64,000 nt of DNA. It comes from Streptomyces cyanogenus. GTDB lineage: Bacteria; Actinomycetota; Actinomycetes; Streptomycetales; Streptomycetaceae. Location: positions 5,657,001 to 5,721,000 of the forward strand of contig NZ_CP071839.1 in NCBI RefSeq assembly GCF_017526105.1, read 5' to 3'. The translations under genes were made by a program, and so were the position numbers. Shown here piece by piece: positions 56,710 to 64,000 of the stretch. The first letter of the stretch is position 1, and the number at the start of each line of letters is the position of its first letter. The notes beneath the pieces are model-generated. The model did not search any database. It saw only the letters and a program-made list of their open reading frames with translations, and had not been told where the DNA came from.

Positions 56710-58521
56710 ATGGACGTTATGGGGGACAAGGGAACTCTGTTCGAGACAGGGCGATTTGTGCAGCCTTCCGGTATCGAGCCGGCCCGCGACGAGATGGCGG
56801 ACATGGGGGAGGCCGGGGAGGAGACGCGCCTCGCGCTCGCCGCGCAGAGCGGCGACGCCGAGGCGGCGAGTGTGCTGGGGGCCATGCTGCTGCGCCGCGG
56901 TGACCTCGACGGAGCCGAACCCCATCTGCGCGCGGCCACCGCGGCCGGTGACCGGGCCGCCGCCAACAACCTGGGCGTCCTGTTGCACCAGCGCGGTTAC
57001 GCCGAGGAGGCGGCCGGCTGGTGGCGGATCGCCGCCGTGGCCGGCTCCGCCGCCGCCGCGCACGCGCTCGGCCGTCACCACCGCGAGCGCGGGGACGAGC
57101 CGGCCGCCGAGTACTGGCTGCGCCAGTCCGCCGAGCAGGGCCACGTCCTCGGCGCCTACGCGCTCGCCGACCTGCTGGAGCACCGCGGGGACGCCGACGC
57201 CGAGCACTGGATGCGGGCCGCCGCCGAACGCGGGCACCGGGAGGCCGCCTACCGGCTGGCACGCGCCCTGGACCGCACGGCCGGACCGGGGGACGAGACC
57301 GCCGCCGACAACGCTGTCGCCGAGGCCGAGCAGTGGTACCGGCAGGCCGCCGCGCGCGGTCACCGGCGGGCCGCGCTGCACCTCGGGGCCATCCTGGAGA
57401 AGCGCGGCGAGCTGAAGGAGGCCGGGCGCTGGTACCTGACCTCCGCCAAGGACGGCGAGCCGCGGGCCGCCTGCGCGCTCGGTTTCCTGCTCCGCGACGC
57501 CGGTGACACCGAGAGCGCGGCCGTGTGGTGGCTGCGCGCCGCCCAGGAGGGCGACGGCAACGCGGCCAACGCGCTGGGCGCGCTGCACGCCGAGCGCGGC
57601 GAGACCCAGACCGCCGAACGCTGGTACCGGGCCGCGCTGGACGCCGGCGACGACAACGGCGCCTACAACCTCGGGCTGCTCTGCGCCGAGCAGGGGCGGA
57701 CCGCCCAGGCCGAGCAGTGGTACCGGCGGGCCGCCTACGCCGGGCACCGGGAGGCGGCGAACGCGCTGGCCATCCTGCTGCTGCAGGGCGGCGACACCAC
57801 CGGGGCCGAGCCGTGGTTCTCCAAGGCCGCCGAGGCCGGCAGCGTGGACGCCGCGTTCAACCTCGGCATCCTCTACGCCGGGCGCGGCGAGGACGAGACG
57901 GCGCTGCGCTGGTACGAGCAGGCGGCCGCCGCCGGGCACGCCGAGGCGGCGCTCCAGGTCGGGATCGCCCGGCTGATCGAGGGCGACGAGCAGGAGGCCG
58001 AACGGCATCTGCGCTGTGCGGCGGGCGGCGGCAGCGCGGAGGGCGCATACCGGCTGGCCGCCCTGCTCGACGCGCGCCGTCCGCCGGAGCCCGCGCACGA
58101 GCTGGGCGAGACCGTGCAGGAGAAGACCGAGTGCGAGGAGTGGTACGAGCGTGCCGCCTCGCAGGGGCACCGGCGGGCGCAGGTCCGGGTCGGCATGCTC
58201 GCGGCGGCACGGGGTGACGTGGTGGAGGCGGCGCGGTGGTACCGGGCGGCGGCCGAGGCGGGCTCCCGCAACGGCGCCTTCAACCTGGGGCTGCTGCTCG
58301 CCCGCGAGGGCAGCGAGCCGGAGGCGGCGGTGTGGTGGGCCCGGGCCGCGGACGCCGGGCACGGTCGGGCGGCGCTGCGGCTGGCCCTGGTCTACGCGCG
58401 TCGCGGCGAGCTGGCCGAGGGGCAGCGGTGGGCCGACCGAGCCGTGGCGCTGGGGCCGCCGGAGGTGGCCGAGCGGGCGGGACGGCTGCGGGACGCGCTG
58501 CGTGAGGAGCTCACGGCCTGA
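56710..58521 (+). CDS. SEL1/TPR-repeat protein
   Basis: 603 residues, almost entirely tandem helical repeats of about 35-37 residues of SEL1/TPR type, with recurring A-x-NxLGxLxxxxGxxxxAExWYRxAAxxGxxxAA (for example AANNLGVLLHQRGYAEEAAG, GAYNLGLLCAEQGR and AFNLGILYAGRGEDETAL). I count about fourteen. Such superhelices mediate protein-protein interactions; no catalytic domain is present. The ATG at 56710 has AGGTGG seven bases upstream; an in-frame ATG at 56719 is an alternative. TATACC at 56673-56678 may be its -10. It is set between two identical tRNA-fMet genes. Confidence 0.9.
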   Translation: MDVMGDKGTLFETGRFVQPSGIEPARDEMADMGEAGEETRLALAAQSGDAEAASVLGAMLLRRGDLDGAEPHLRAATAAGDRAAANNLGVLLHQRGYAEEAAGWWRIAAVAGSAAAAHALGRHHRERGDEPAAEYWLRQSAEQGHVLGAYALADLLEHRGDADAEHWMRAAAERGHREAAYRLARALDRTAGPGDETAADNAVAEAEQWYRQAAARGHRRAALHLGAILEKRGELKEAGRWYLTSAKDGEPRAACALGFLLRDAGDTESAAVWWLRAAQEGDGNAANALGALHAERGETQTAERWYRAALDAGDDNGAYNLGLLCAEQGRTAQAEQWYRRAAYAGHREAANALAILLLQGGDTTGAEPWFSKAAEAGSVDAAFNLGILYAGRGEDETALRWYEQAAAAGHAEAALQVGIARLIEGDEQEAERHLRCAAGGGSAEGAYRLAALLDARRPPEPAHELGETVQEKTECEEWYERAASQGHRRAQVRVGMLAAARGDVVEAARWYRAAAEAGSRNGAFNLGLLLAREGSEPEAAVWWARAADAGHGRAALRLALVYARRGELAEGQRWADRAVALGPPEVAERAGRLRDALREELTA

Positions 58522-58580
58522 GCGGCCGGGAAAGCGATTTGCATCCCGGCGCCGGAGTCACGTAGTGTCGTGTTCACCGA

Positions 58581-58654
58581 CGCGGGGTGGAGCAGCTCGG
58601 TAGCTCGCTGGGCTCATAACCCAGAGGTCGCAGGTTCAAATCCTGTCCCCGCTA
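58581..58654 (+). tRNA. initiator tRNA-Met (CAU), copy 2
   Basis: Identical base for base to copy 1 over its 74 bases and the next six (CTGAAG). Initiator hallmarks (C1-U72 mismatch, three G-C pairs in the anticodon stem) are present. CCA is not encoded. Confidence 0.97.
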
Positions 58655-58662
58655 CTGAAGGC

Positions 58663-58703
58663 CGAGGGCCGGAATCCAGAAATGGGTTCCGGCCCTCGCT
58701 TTT
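58663..58703 (+). terminator. intrinsic terminator after tRNA-fMet copy 2
   Basis: CGAGGGCCGGAA (58663-58674) pairs with TTCCGGCCCTCG (58687-58698), extended by inner CC/GG pairs, followed by CTTTTTG. Confidence 0.92.
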
Positions 58704-58810
58704 TGTGCGTTCACCGACAGCCCGGCGGTCTCACGAGGAGAGCCTGGCCGTCTTCGTGCGCGCACGAGAAGAGCCCCGGCGGTTGCCGGGGCTCCGGGGA
58801 GGCGAGGGTG

Positions 58811-59227
58811 CTACGCGCCCGCGCAGTTCGGGCACAGCCCCCGGTACGTCACCTCGACGTCCGAGACCGTGAAGCCGAAGCGCTCGGTGTCGGGGAGGTC
58901 GGCGAGGGGGTTGCCGGTGGGGTGGACGTCGCGGATCGCGCCGCACCGGGCACACACCAGGTGGTGGTGCGGGCGGTGCGCGTTCGGGTCGTACCGCTTG
59001 GCGCGCTTGTCCGTCGTGACTTCCAGCACCTCGCCGAGCGAGACCAGCTCGCCCAGGGTGTTGTAGACGGTCGCCCGGGAGATCTCGGGCAGCTTCGCGA
59101 CGGCCCGCGCATGGACCTCGTCCGCCGTCAGGTGGACGTGCTCGCCGTTCAGGACCTCGGCCACCACGCGTCGCTGCGCGGTCATCCGCCATCCGCGTCC
59201 ACGCAGCCGTTCCAGAAGGTCGCTCAT
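58811..59227 (-). CDS. Fur-family metal-dependent repressor (CatR/PerR-like)
   Basis: 138 residues beginning MSDLLERLRGRGWRMTAQRR, the Fur-family winged helix; the recognition helix is EISRATVYNTLGEL. Cys92/95 and Cys132/135 form the structural zinc site and His-rich HRPHHHLVC the regulatory metal site, the PerR/CatR arrangement in which peroxide oxidises metal-bound His. It faces the catalase gene across 145 bases. TAGGCT (59235-59240, minus strand) ends seven bases before the ATG, so its mRNA may be leaderless. A palindromic site on the catalase promoter is the likely operator, giving peroxide-induced catalase and possible autoregulation. Confidence 0.92.
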   Translation of the reverse strand: MSDLLERLRGRGWRMTAQRRVVAEVLNGEHVHLTADEVHARAVAKLPEISRATVYNTLGELVSLGEVLEVTTDKRAKRYDPNAHRPHHHLVCARCGAIRDVHPTGNPLADLPDTERFGFTVSDVEVTYRGLCPNCAGA

Positions 59228-59287
59228 GGCCACCAGCCTAACAGGAAGGGTCACCAGATCGGGAATGGGTGTGACTTTGGATCGCTG

Positions 59288-59302
59288 TTTGACTTAGACA
59301 AA
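59288..59302. promoter_or_regulatory. Fur/PerR-type operator on the catalase promoter
   Basis: TTTGACTTAGACAAA is a 7-1-7 palindrome with one mismatched pair, the size and half-site spacing used by Fur/PerR proteins. It overlaps the -35 (TTGACT, 59289-59294) of the catalase promoter. Confidence 0.6.
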
Positions 59303-59316
59303 GTCCATTGTAGGAT
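59289..59316 (+). promoter_or_regulatory. catalase gene promoter
   Basis: -35 TTGACT (59289-59294), 16-base spacer, -10 TAGGAT (59311-59316). The start is expected near 59323, about 50 bases before the GTG. Confidence 0.65.
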
Positions 59317-59372
59317 CGAGACCGGCTTTGGCCACAGGACAGGACTAGGCAGTGTTGATGCAGGAGGCGCAC

Positions 59373-60827
59373 GTGACGCAGGGACCGCTCACCACGGAGG
59401 CCGGGGCTCCGGTCGCCGACAACCAGAACAGCGAGACGGCGGGCGTCGGCGGGCCGGTCCTGGTCCAGGACCAGCTGCTGCTGGAGAAGCTGGCCCACTT
59501 CAACCGTGAGCGCATCCCGGAGCGCGTGGTGCACGCCCGCGGCGCCGGCGCGTACGGCACCTTCACCGTGACCGCCGACGTCACCCCGTACACGCGCGCG
59601 GCCTTCCTCTCCGAGGTCGGCAAGCAGACCGAGGTCTTCCTGCGCTTCTCGACCGTGGCCGGCAACCTCGGCGCTGCCGACGCCGTCCGGGACCCGCGCG
59701 GCTTCGCGCTGAAGTTCTACACGGAGGAGGGCAACTACGACCTCGTCGGCAACAACACCCCGGTCTTCTTCATCCGGGACGCGATCAAGTTCCCGGACTT
59801 CATCCACACCCAGAAGCGCGACCCGTACACCGGCTCCACGGAAGCCGACAACGTGTGGGACTTCTGGTCGCTGTCGCCCGAGTCGACCCACCAGGTGACC
59901 TGGCTGTTCGGCGACCGCGGCATCCCGGCGTCGTACCGGCACATGGACGGCTTCGGCTCGCACACCTTCCAGTGGAACAACGCCGCCGGCGAGGTCTTCT
60001 GGGTCAAGTACCACTTCAAGACCGACCAGGGGATCAAGAACCTCACCGCCGAGGAGGCCGAGGCCCTCGCGGGCAAGGACCCCGACTCCCACCAGCGCGA
60101 CCTGCGCGAGGCGATCGAGCGCGGCGAGTTCCCGAGCTGGACCGTGGGCGTGCAGATCATGCCGGCGGCGGACGCGGCGACGTACCGCTTCAACCCGTTC
60201 GACCTGACCAAGGTGTGGCCGCACGCGGACTACCCGGTCACCGAGATCGGCAAGCTGGAGCTGAACCGCAACCCGCAGAACGTCTTCGCCGAGGTCGAGC
60301 AGTCGATCTTCTCCCCGGCGCACTTCGTGCCCGGCATCGGCCCGTCCCCGGACAAGATGCTCCAGGGGCGGCTCTTCGCCTACGGCGACGCGCACCGCTA
60401 CCGCGTCGGCATCAACGCCGACCACCTGCCGGTGAACCGCCCGCACGCCACCGAGGCGCGCACCAACTCCCGGGACGGCTTCCTCTACGACGGCCGGCAC
60501 GGCGGTGCCAGGAACTACGAGCCGAACAGCTTCGGCGGGCCGCAGCAGACCGGCCGCCCGCTGTGGCAGCCGTTCGACGGCTTCACCGGCGGCACCGGCG
60601 ACCACCCGACGCCCGTGCACGCCGAGGACGACGACTTCGTGCAGGCGGGCAACCTCTACCGGCTGATGTCGGAGGAGGAGAAGGAGCGGCTCGTCGCCAA
60701 CCTGGCGGGGGCCCTCTCCCAGGTCTCCCGCGAGGACATCGTCGAGCGCGCGGTCGGCAACTTCCGCAACGCCGACGCCGACTTCGGCAAGCGGCTGGAG
60801 GCGGCGGTGCAGGCGCTGCGCGGCTGA
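59373..60827 (+). CDS. katA: monofunctional heme catalase
   Basis: 484 residues. Active-site His54 lies in RVVHARGAGAYGTF, catalytic Asn127 in LVGNNTPVFF, and the heme-ligand Tyr337 in RLFAYGDAHRYR. The length and absence of a C-terminal domain indicate a small-subunit clade 3 catalase, which dismutates hydrogen peroxide in the cytoplasm as a tetramer. The GTG at 59373 has AGGAGG five bases upstream; the earlier frame from 59352 lacks one. The adjacent divergent Fur-type repressor and an operator over the -35 indicate peroxide-responsive control. A convergent terminator follows. Confidence 0.95.
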   Translation: MTQGPLTTEAGAPVADNQNSETAGVGGPVLVQDQLLLEKLAHFNRERIPERVVHARGAGAYGTFTVTADVTPYTRAAFLSEVGKQTEVFLRFSTVAGNLGAADAVRDPRGFALKFYTEEGNYDLVGNNTPVFFIRDAIKFPDFIHTQKRDPYTGSTEADNVWDFWSLSPESTHQVTWLFGDRGIPASYRHMDGFGSHTFQWNNAAGEVFWVKYHFKTDQGIKNLTAEEAEALAGKDPDSHQRDLREAIERGEFPSWTVGVQIMPAADAATYRFNPFDLTKVWPHADYPVTEIGKLELNRNPQNVFAEVEQSIFSPAHFVPGIGPSPDKMLQGRLFAYGDAHRYRVGINADHLPVNRPHATEARTNSRDGFLYDGRHGGARNYEPNSFGGPQQTGRPLWQPFDGFTGGTGDHPTPVHAEDDDFVQAGNLYRLMSEEEKERLVANLAGALSQVSREDIVERAVGNFRNADADFGKRLEAAVQALRG

Positions 60828-60848
60828 GCCGGCCGCCTTCGCGGCCGG

Positions 60849-60886
60849 GCGGGCCGGACCCCACGGTGCTCTGGGGTCCGGCCCGC
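60849..60886. terminator. 14-bp hairpin between catalase and CBS genes
   Basis: GCGGGCCGGACCCC (60849-60862) and its perfect complement (60873-60886). It lies between convergent stops at 60827 and 60896. Confidence 0.88.
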
Positions 60887-60895
60887 TTCGTGCGT

Positions 60896-61291
60896 TCAGG
60901 GCACGGGCGCGGGTTCGCGGGCCGGGACCCAGCTGCGGATGATGTCGCGGACCGATACGATCCCGGCCACGTCGCCGCGGTCCAGGACGACCAGGTGGCG
61001 GAAGCCGCCGTGCGCCATGGCGCGGGCCGCCTCCTCCAGGGTCCAGGTCGGGGCGGCGAAGACGACGTCGGTGGTGGTGTGGGCGTGGGTGCGTTCCGAG
61101 TCCGGATTCTGGCCGAGGCCGACGGAGTTGAGGATGTCGCGTTCGGTGAGGATGCCGATGCCGCCGGCCTCCGGGTCGAGGACCACGGCCGCGCCGACGC
61201 GCCGGGCGGACATCAGGGCTGCTGCCTGACGGAGGGTGTGGGTGGGGCCGAGGGTGAGGATCACCGAGCTCATGGCGTCACGGACGAGCAT
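60896..61291 (-). CDS. CBS-domain pair protein
   Basis: 131 residues made of two CBS motifs, AMSSVILTLGPTHTLRQAAA... and VFAAPTWTLEEAARAMA, each ending in GILTERDIL and GIVSVRDII. Stand-alone CBS pairs bind adenosyl ligands such as AMP, ATP or S-adenosylmethionine and act as sensors. There is no attached enzyme domain. GGAGG lies 10 bases before the ATG. The next gene on this strand (hisN) ends about 145 bases upstream, so it is probably transcribed alone. The ligand and partner are unknown. Confidence 0.92.
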   Translation of the reverse strand: MLVRDAMSSVILTLGPTHTLRQAAALMSARRVGAAVVLDPEAGGIGILTERDILNSVGLGQNPDSERTHAHTTTDVVFAAPTWTLEEAARAMAHGGFRHLVVLDRGDVAGIVSVRDIIRSWVPAREPAPVP

Positions 61292-61436
61292 GGATGGGCC
61301 ACCTCCTAGGAACCCGTGACTGGTTCACGGATTCACAAATTCACAAGTGGGGGTGGGCCCAGAGTGCCAGGTAAAGGGAGGGTCAACAAGAGGGAGTGCG
61401 ACGCGAGTTGAGGGCGTGTGCGGGCTTCTCCCTGCC

Positions 61437-62237
61437 TCAGCGGCGCTGGTTGAGATACCCCAGCAACTCGTCGTGGAGCAGGCCGTTGGACGCCGCCGCG
61501 TTGCCGCTGTGCGGGCCCGGGCGGCCGTCGAGGCCGGTGAAGGTGCCACCCGCCTCCGTCACGATGATCGCGTTCGCGGCCATGTCCCACAGGGACAACT
61601 CGGGCTCGGCGCAGATGTCCACGGACCCCTCGGCGACCATCATGTACGGCCAGAAGTCGCCGTACGCGCGCGTGCGCCACACCTGGCGGGTGAGGTCCAG
61701 GAAGCCGTCCAGGCGGCCCTGCTCCTCCCAGCCGGACAGCGAGGAGTACGCGAAGGAGGCGTCCGCGAGCTTGCCGACGCGGGAGGCGTGGATGCGGGTC
61801 GCGGAGGTCAGGTTGCGGCCGGTGAAGGCGCCGTGGCCCTTCGCGGCCCACCAGCGTCGGCCGAGGGCGGGGGCGGAGACGACGCCGACGACGGGCTGGT
61901 AGCCGCCCTCGCCGGCCTCCATCAGGGAGATCAGCGTCGCCCACACGGGGACGCCGCGGACGTAGTTCTTGGTGCCGTCGATCGGGTCGATCACCCAGCG
62001 GCGGGGGCCGGTGCCCTCGATACCGTACTCCTCGCCGAGGACGGCGTCCCGGGGGCGGGCGCGCTGGAGCTGGCCGCGGATCAGTTCTTCCGCCGCCTTG
62101 TCCGCTTCGCTCACCGGAGTCATGTCCGGCTTCGTCTCCACCTTCAGGTCGAGGGCCTTGAAGCGGGCCGTGGTGGCGGCGTCGGCCGCGTCCGCGAGGA
62201 CGTGGGCGAGGCGGAGGTCGTCCAGGTAGTCGGGCAT
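61437..62237 (-). CDS. hisN: histidinol-phosphatase HisN (inositol monophosphatase family)
   Basis: 266 residues. Metal-binding motifs of the IMPase family are clear: GEEYG (Glu69, Glu70), WVIDPIDGTKNY (Asp84, Asp87) and LWDMAANAIIVTEAGG in the C-terminal half. Actinobacterial HisN of this family catalyses histidinol-phosphate dephosphorylation, the penultimate histidine step; in Streptomyces the gene is unlinked to the main his cluster, as here. The alternative is a generic inositol phosphatase. The ATG lies seven bases after TACCGT on the minus strand (62245-62250) and has no ribosome site, indicating leaderless translation. It diverges from the TetR gene. Confidence 0.9.
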   Translation of the reverse strand: MPDYLDDLRLAHVLADAADAATTARFKALDLKVETKPDMTPVSEADKAAEELIRGQLQRARPRDAVLGEEYGIEGTGPRRWVIDPIDGTKNYVRGVPVWATLISLMEAGEGGYQPVVGVVSAPALGRRWWAAKGHGAFTGRNLTSATRIHASRVGKLADASFAYSSLSGWEEQGRLDGFLDLTRQVWRTRAYGDFWPYMMVAEGSVDICAEPELSLWDMAANAIIVTEAGGTFTGLDGRPGPHSGNAAASNGLLHDELLGYLNQRR

Positions 62238-62465
62238 GCAACGAACGGTATCCGCCGTGGTCGGTGCGGGGCTACAGGGGTCCGGGTGACACGGCTGCGC
62301 GGTACCGCGGCTCCGCCGGGGCGCGGGAAGCGCGAGCGGAGCGTCCCCGTGCCCGCACGCGGGGGGGCGGACGAACACACCCCCGTACTTCCCCGTGAAC
62401 CCTTGACAGTGCATACAAGGGCGTCAAATCTGGGCACAATGTCGCTGTGGTCCAGGGAGGCGCGC

Positions 62466-63071
62466 ATGCCTGCTGCCCGGGAATCGCTGTTGGAGGCCGC
62501 GTACACGGCGCTGGCGCGCCGGCCGTGGTCGGCGGTGCGGATGGTGGACGTGGCGGCCTCGGCGGGCGTGTCCCGGCAGACCCTCTACAACGAGTTCGGC
62601 AGCAAGGACGGCCTGGCCCGGGCGCTGGTGCGGCGGGAGGCCGACGGATACCTCGCCGGTGTCGAGCGGGCCCTCGCCGGCTCCGCCGGGGCACCCGCCC
62701 GGCTGATCGCCACCGCCGAGTGGACGGCCGCCGCCGCCCGGGACAACGCGCTGGTCCGGGCCATGCTCACCGGCTGCTGGACCGAGCGGCTGCCGAGCCC
62801 GCCGCTCACCGCCGTACCCTCCACCTCGCCGGTACCGGCGCAGCGCCGGGCGGACGGGCCGCTGCCAGCGCCCCGCGACTTCGTGCGGATCGTCCGGGAC
62901 CGCGCCGCGACCGCGCTGGCCGGCCCCGGCGCCGCCCCGGCCGACACCGCGGAGCTGCTGCGCTCCTGCGAGCTGGTCGTCCGCCTCGCCCTGTCCTGCG
63001 TGGCGGCGCCGCCGGGGGAGGGCGGGATGGAGCAGCTGGTGCGGGCGGTGCTCCCGCGGCACCTGGTGTGA
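62466..63071 (+). CDS. TetR-family transcriptional regulator
   Basis: 201 residues. A TetR helix-turn-helix: ESLLEAAYTALARRPWSAVR then DVAASAGVSRQTLYNEFGSK, followed by a helical effector domain. The ATG at 62466 has GGGAGG five bases upstream, better than the ATG at 62439. The C-terminal half is Ala/Pro-rich with a disordered segment (about 120-145). It diverges from hisN and precedes the SMR exporter gene, which is on the other strand; TetR regulators often control nearby efflux genes, so it may regulate that gene, but no operator is evident. Confidence 0.9.
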   Translation: MPAARESLLEAAYTALARRPWSAVRMVDVAASAGVSRQTLYNEFGSKDGLARALVRREADGYLAGVERALAGSAGAPARLIATAEWTAAAARDNALVRAMLTGCWTERLPSPPLTAVPSTSPVPAQRRADGPLPAPRDFVRIVRDRAATALAGPGAAPADTAELLRSCELVVRLALSCVAAPPGEGGMEQLVRAVLPRHLV

Positions 63072-63185
63072 CGGCCGCCGGATCGGCCGCAGGCCTCGTC
63101 GGTACGAGGGGGACGGCGCGGCCCGTCGCATCGCGCGGGTGTGGGTGGTGCCTGCCGTAAGGGAGGGACGGGCCGGCGGCGCCGC

Positions 63186-63509
63186 TCAGTGGGCGGAGCC
63201 CGACAGCTGCAGCCCGATGACCCCGACGATGACCAGGCTGATGGAGACGATCTTCAGGGTGGAGACCAGGTCGCCGAGGAAGACCATGCCGTAGATCGCG
63301 GTGCCCGCCGCGCCGATGCCGGTCCACACGGCGTAGGCGGGGCCGACGTCCAGTTTCTTCAGGGACAGGGTGAGCAGACCGAAGCTGCCGAGGGCGAACG
63401 ACGCGAAGGCGATCGTCGGCCACAGGCGCGTGAACCCGTGCGAGAGCTTCAGGCACACGGCGAAGCCGGTCTCCAGAAGTCCGGCCACTATGACCAGCAG
63501 CCACGCCAT
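63186..63509 (-). CDS. sugE: SMR-family exporter (SugE/Gdx type)
   Basis: 107 residues, four membrane helices. The essential membrane Glu is at position 13 (GLLETGFAV), followed by LWPTIAFASFALGSF and VGPAYAVWTGIGAAGTAIYG. The SugE/Gdx branch exports guanidinium in exchange for protons, while EmrE-type members export quaternary ammonium drugs; I favour SugE because of the short first loop and KLSHGFTRLWPT segment. GGGAGG lies seven bases before the ATG. No guanidine riboswitch is evident in the 85 bases upstream. It may be controlled by the adjacent TetR gene. Confidence 0.88.
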   Translation of the reverse strand: MAWLLVIVAGLLETGFAVCLKLSHGFTRLWPTIAFASFALGSFGLLTLSLKKLDVGPAYAVWTGIGAAGTAIYGMVFLGDLVSTLKIVSISLVIVGVIGLQLSGSAH

Positions 63510-63594
63510 GTGTGGTCCTCCCGTTGGGTCCGGATCTCCGGCTCGGTGCGATTATGCACTTACCGGACTCGCACCACACCAAACAACGCCAGGC

Positions 63595-64000
63595 TCAGTC
63601 GCCTTCCGTGCGCTCCCGGGTGGCCAGCAGCCGGCGCAGCGAGTACAGCCGCGCCGGGTCCGCGTGCCCCTGCTCGACCCACGCGTCCAGCGCGCAGTCC
63701 GGCTCGTCGTGGCTGCACGCGCGCGGGCAGCCCTCGGTGCCGGGTTCGAGGTCCGGGAAGGCGTGGATCACCCGCGACGGATCGATGTGCGCGAGCCCGA
63801 AGGAACGGACGCCCGGGGTGTCGACGACCCAGCCGTCCGCACCGGCCAGCGGCAGCGCCAGGGCGGAGGTGGTGGTGTGCCGGCCGCGGCCCGTCACCGC
63901 GTTCACATGACCCGTCAGACGTCGGCGCTCCTGCGGCACCAGCGCGTTGACCAGCGTCGTCTTGCCGACGCCCGAGTGCCCCACGAACGCGGTGACCCGG
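63595..64000 (-). CDS. rsgA: ribosome small-subunit GTPase RsgA (start outside window)
   Basis: Only the C-terminal about 135 residues are present; the frame stays open to the right edge. The G1 loop GHSGVGKTT, G3 DTPG and the zinc-binding end (CPRACSHDEPDCALDAW) identify a circularly permuted YjeQ/RsgA GTPase that checks late 30S ribosomal subunit maturation. The His-Cys pattern is the usual RsgA zinc finger. Its N-terminal OB-fold must lie to the right. It ends close to the SMR gene start on the same strand. Confidence 0.93.
   Translation of the reverse strand, partial: RVTAFVGHSGVGKTTLVNALVPQERRRLTGHVNAVTGRGRHTTTSALALPLAGADGWVVDTPGVRSFGLAHIDPSRVIHAFPDLEPGTEGCPRACSHDEPDCALDAWVEQGHADPARLYSLRRLLATRERTEGD

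Noticed and set aside
59264..59290. GGAAT...GTT upstream of the catalase gene
   Set aside because: The spacer is 20 bases rather than 18-19, so it does not fit a SigR promoter; a better TTGACT/TAGGAT promoter is present.
63510..63595. guanidine riboswitch upstream of the SMR exporter gene
   Set aside because: The region contains a weak hairpin only; I cannot find the paired ACGR loops or the conserved ykkC core.

Overview
This window is chromosomal DNA from a Streptomyces-type actinomycete. It is very GC-rich, with strong third-position G/C bias, many GTG starts, frequent overlapping ATGA/GTGA gene junctions and several apparently leaderless genes. Diagnostic actinobacterial genes include wblC/whiB7, adnAB, uvrD2 with an HRDC domain, a mycoredoxin, MoeZ and UPF0182. 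I see no insertion sequence, prophage or CRISPR array. About 50 protein genes and two initiator tRNAs are supported; the genes at both edges are cut.

Layout. (1) 1-2.7 kb: a truncated ferritin-like protein, then leftward small conserved genes (membrane protein, DUF3107, a TetR regulator, an acidic protein). (2) 2.8-5.4 kb: an alpha/beta hydrolase coupled to a membrane-anchored DUF3152 zinc-protease-like protein. (3) 5.4-11.1 kb: a complete peptide-type ABC importer (lipoprotein, two permeases, double ATPase). It is preceded by a leaderless 31-codon cysteine-containing ORF and a terminator-like hairpin, which together look like an attenuator. (4) 11.2-16.6 kb: a tightly overlapping cluster of a PelF-like GT4 glycosyltransferase, a polytopic membrane protein, a tiny ORF, a sugar-nucleotide epimerase and a spherulin-4/GH135-like protein. 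This suggests a secreted amino-sugar polysaccharide pathway. (5) 16.6-18.3 kb: moeZ under a SigR-type promoter, and a low-GC orphan gene carrying a TTA codon. (6) 18.6-25.5 kb: two tandem Tap-like lipoprotein hydrolases, a pseudokinase-flippase fusion and an alkyltransferase-like protein. (7) 25.7-38.2 kb: a DNA-repair and redox block with adnA, adnB, an M20 peptidase, nudC, mrx1 (SigR-type promoter) and uvrD2. (8) 38.2-39.6 kb: wblC with a long leader holding an ORF, a terminator and a possible antiterminator. (9) 39.7-43.7 kb: a zinc-finger-like small protein, an AarF-like kinase, a ThiF-like protein and a YgjP-like metallopeptidase. (10) 44-47.1 kb: a TerD-AIM24 fusion followed by two more AIM24 proteins. 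(11) 47.2-56.4 kb: a Nudix hydrolase, a DUF2342 protein, an epimerase, moaE, a YlbL-like protease, a PPA1309 protein and UPF0182. (12) 56.4-58.7 kb: two identical tRNA-fMet genes flanking a SEL1-repeat gene. (13) 58.8-64 kb: a Fur-type regulator beside a catalase, a CBS protein, hisN, a TetR regulator, an SMR exporter and rsgA (truncated).

How the genes work together. Sulfur and thiol biology recurs: the cysteine leader before the importer, moeZ sulfur transfer with moaE, and SigR-type promoters before moeZ and mrx1. DNA double-strand-break processing (adnAB, uvrD2) and stress responses (wblC, catalase, Fur, mycoredoxin) cluster in the middle and right. All functional assignments come from reading motifs, gene order and remembered family features; no database search was run.
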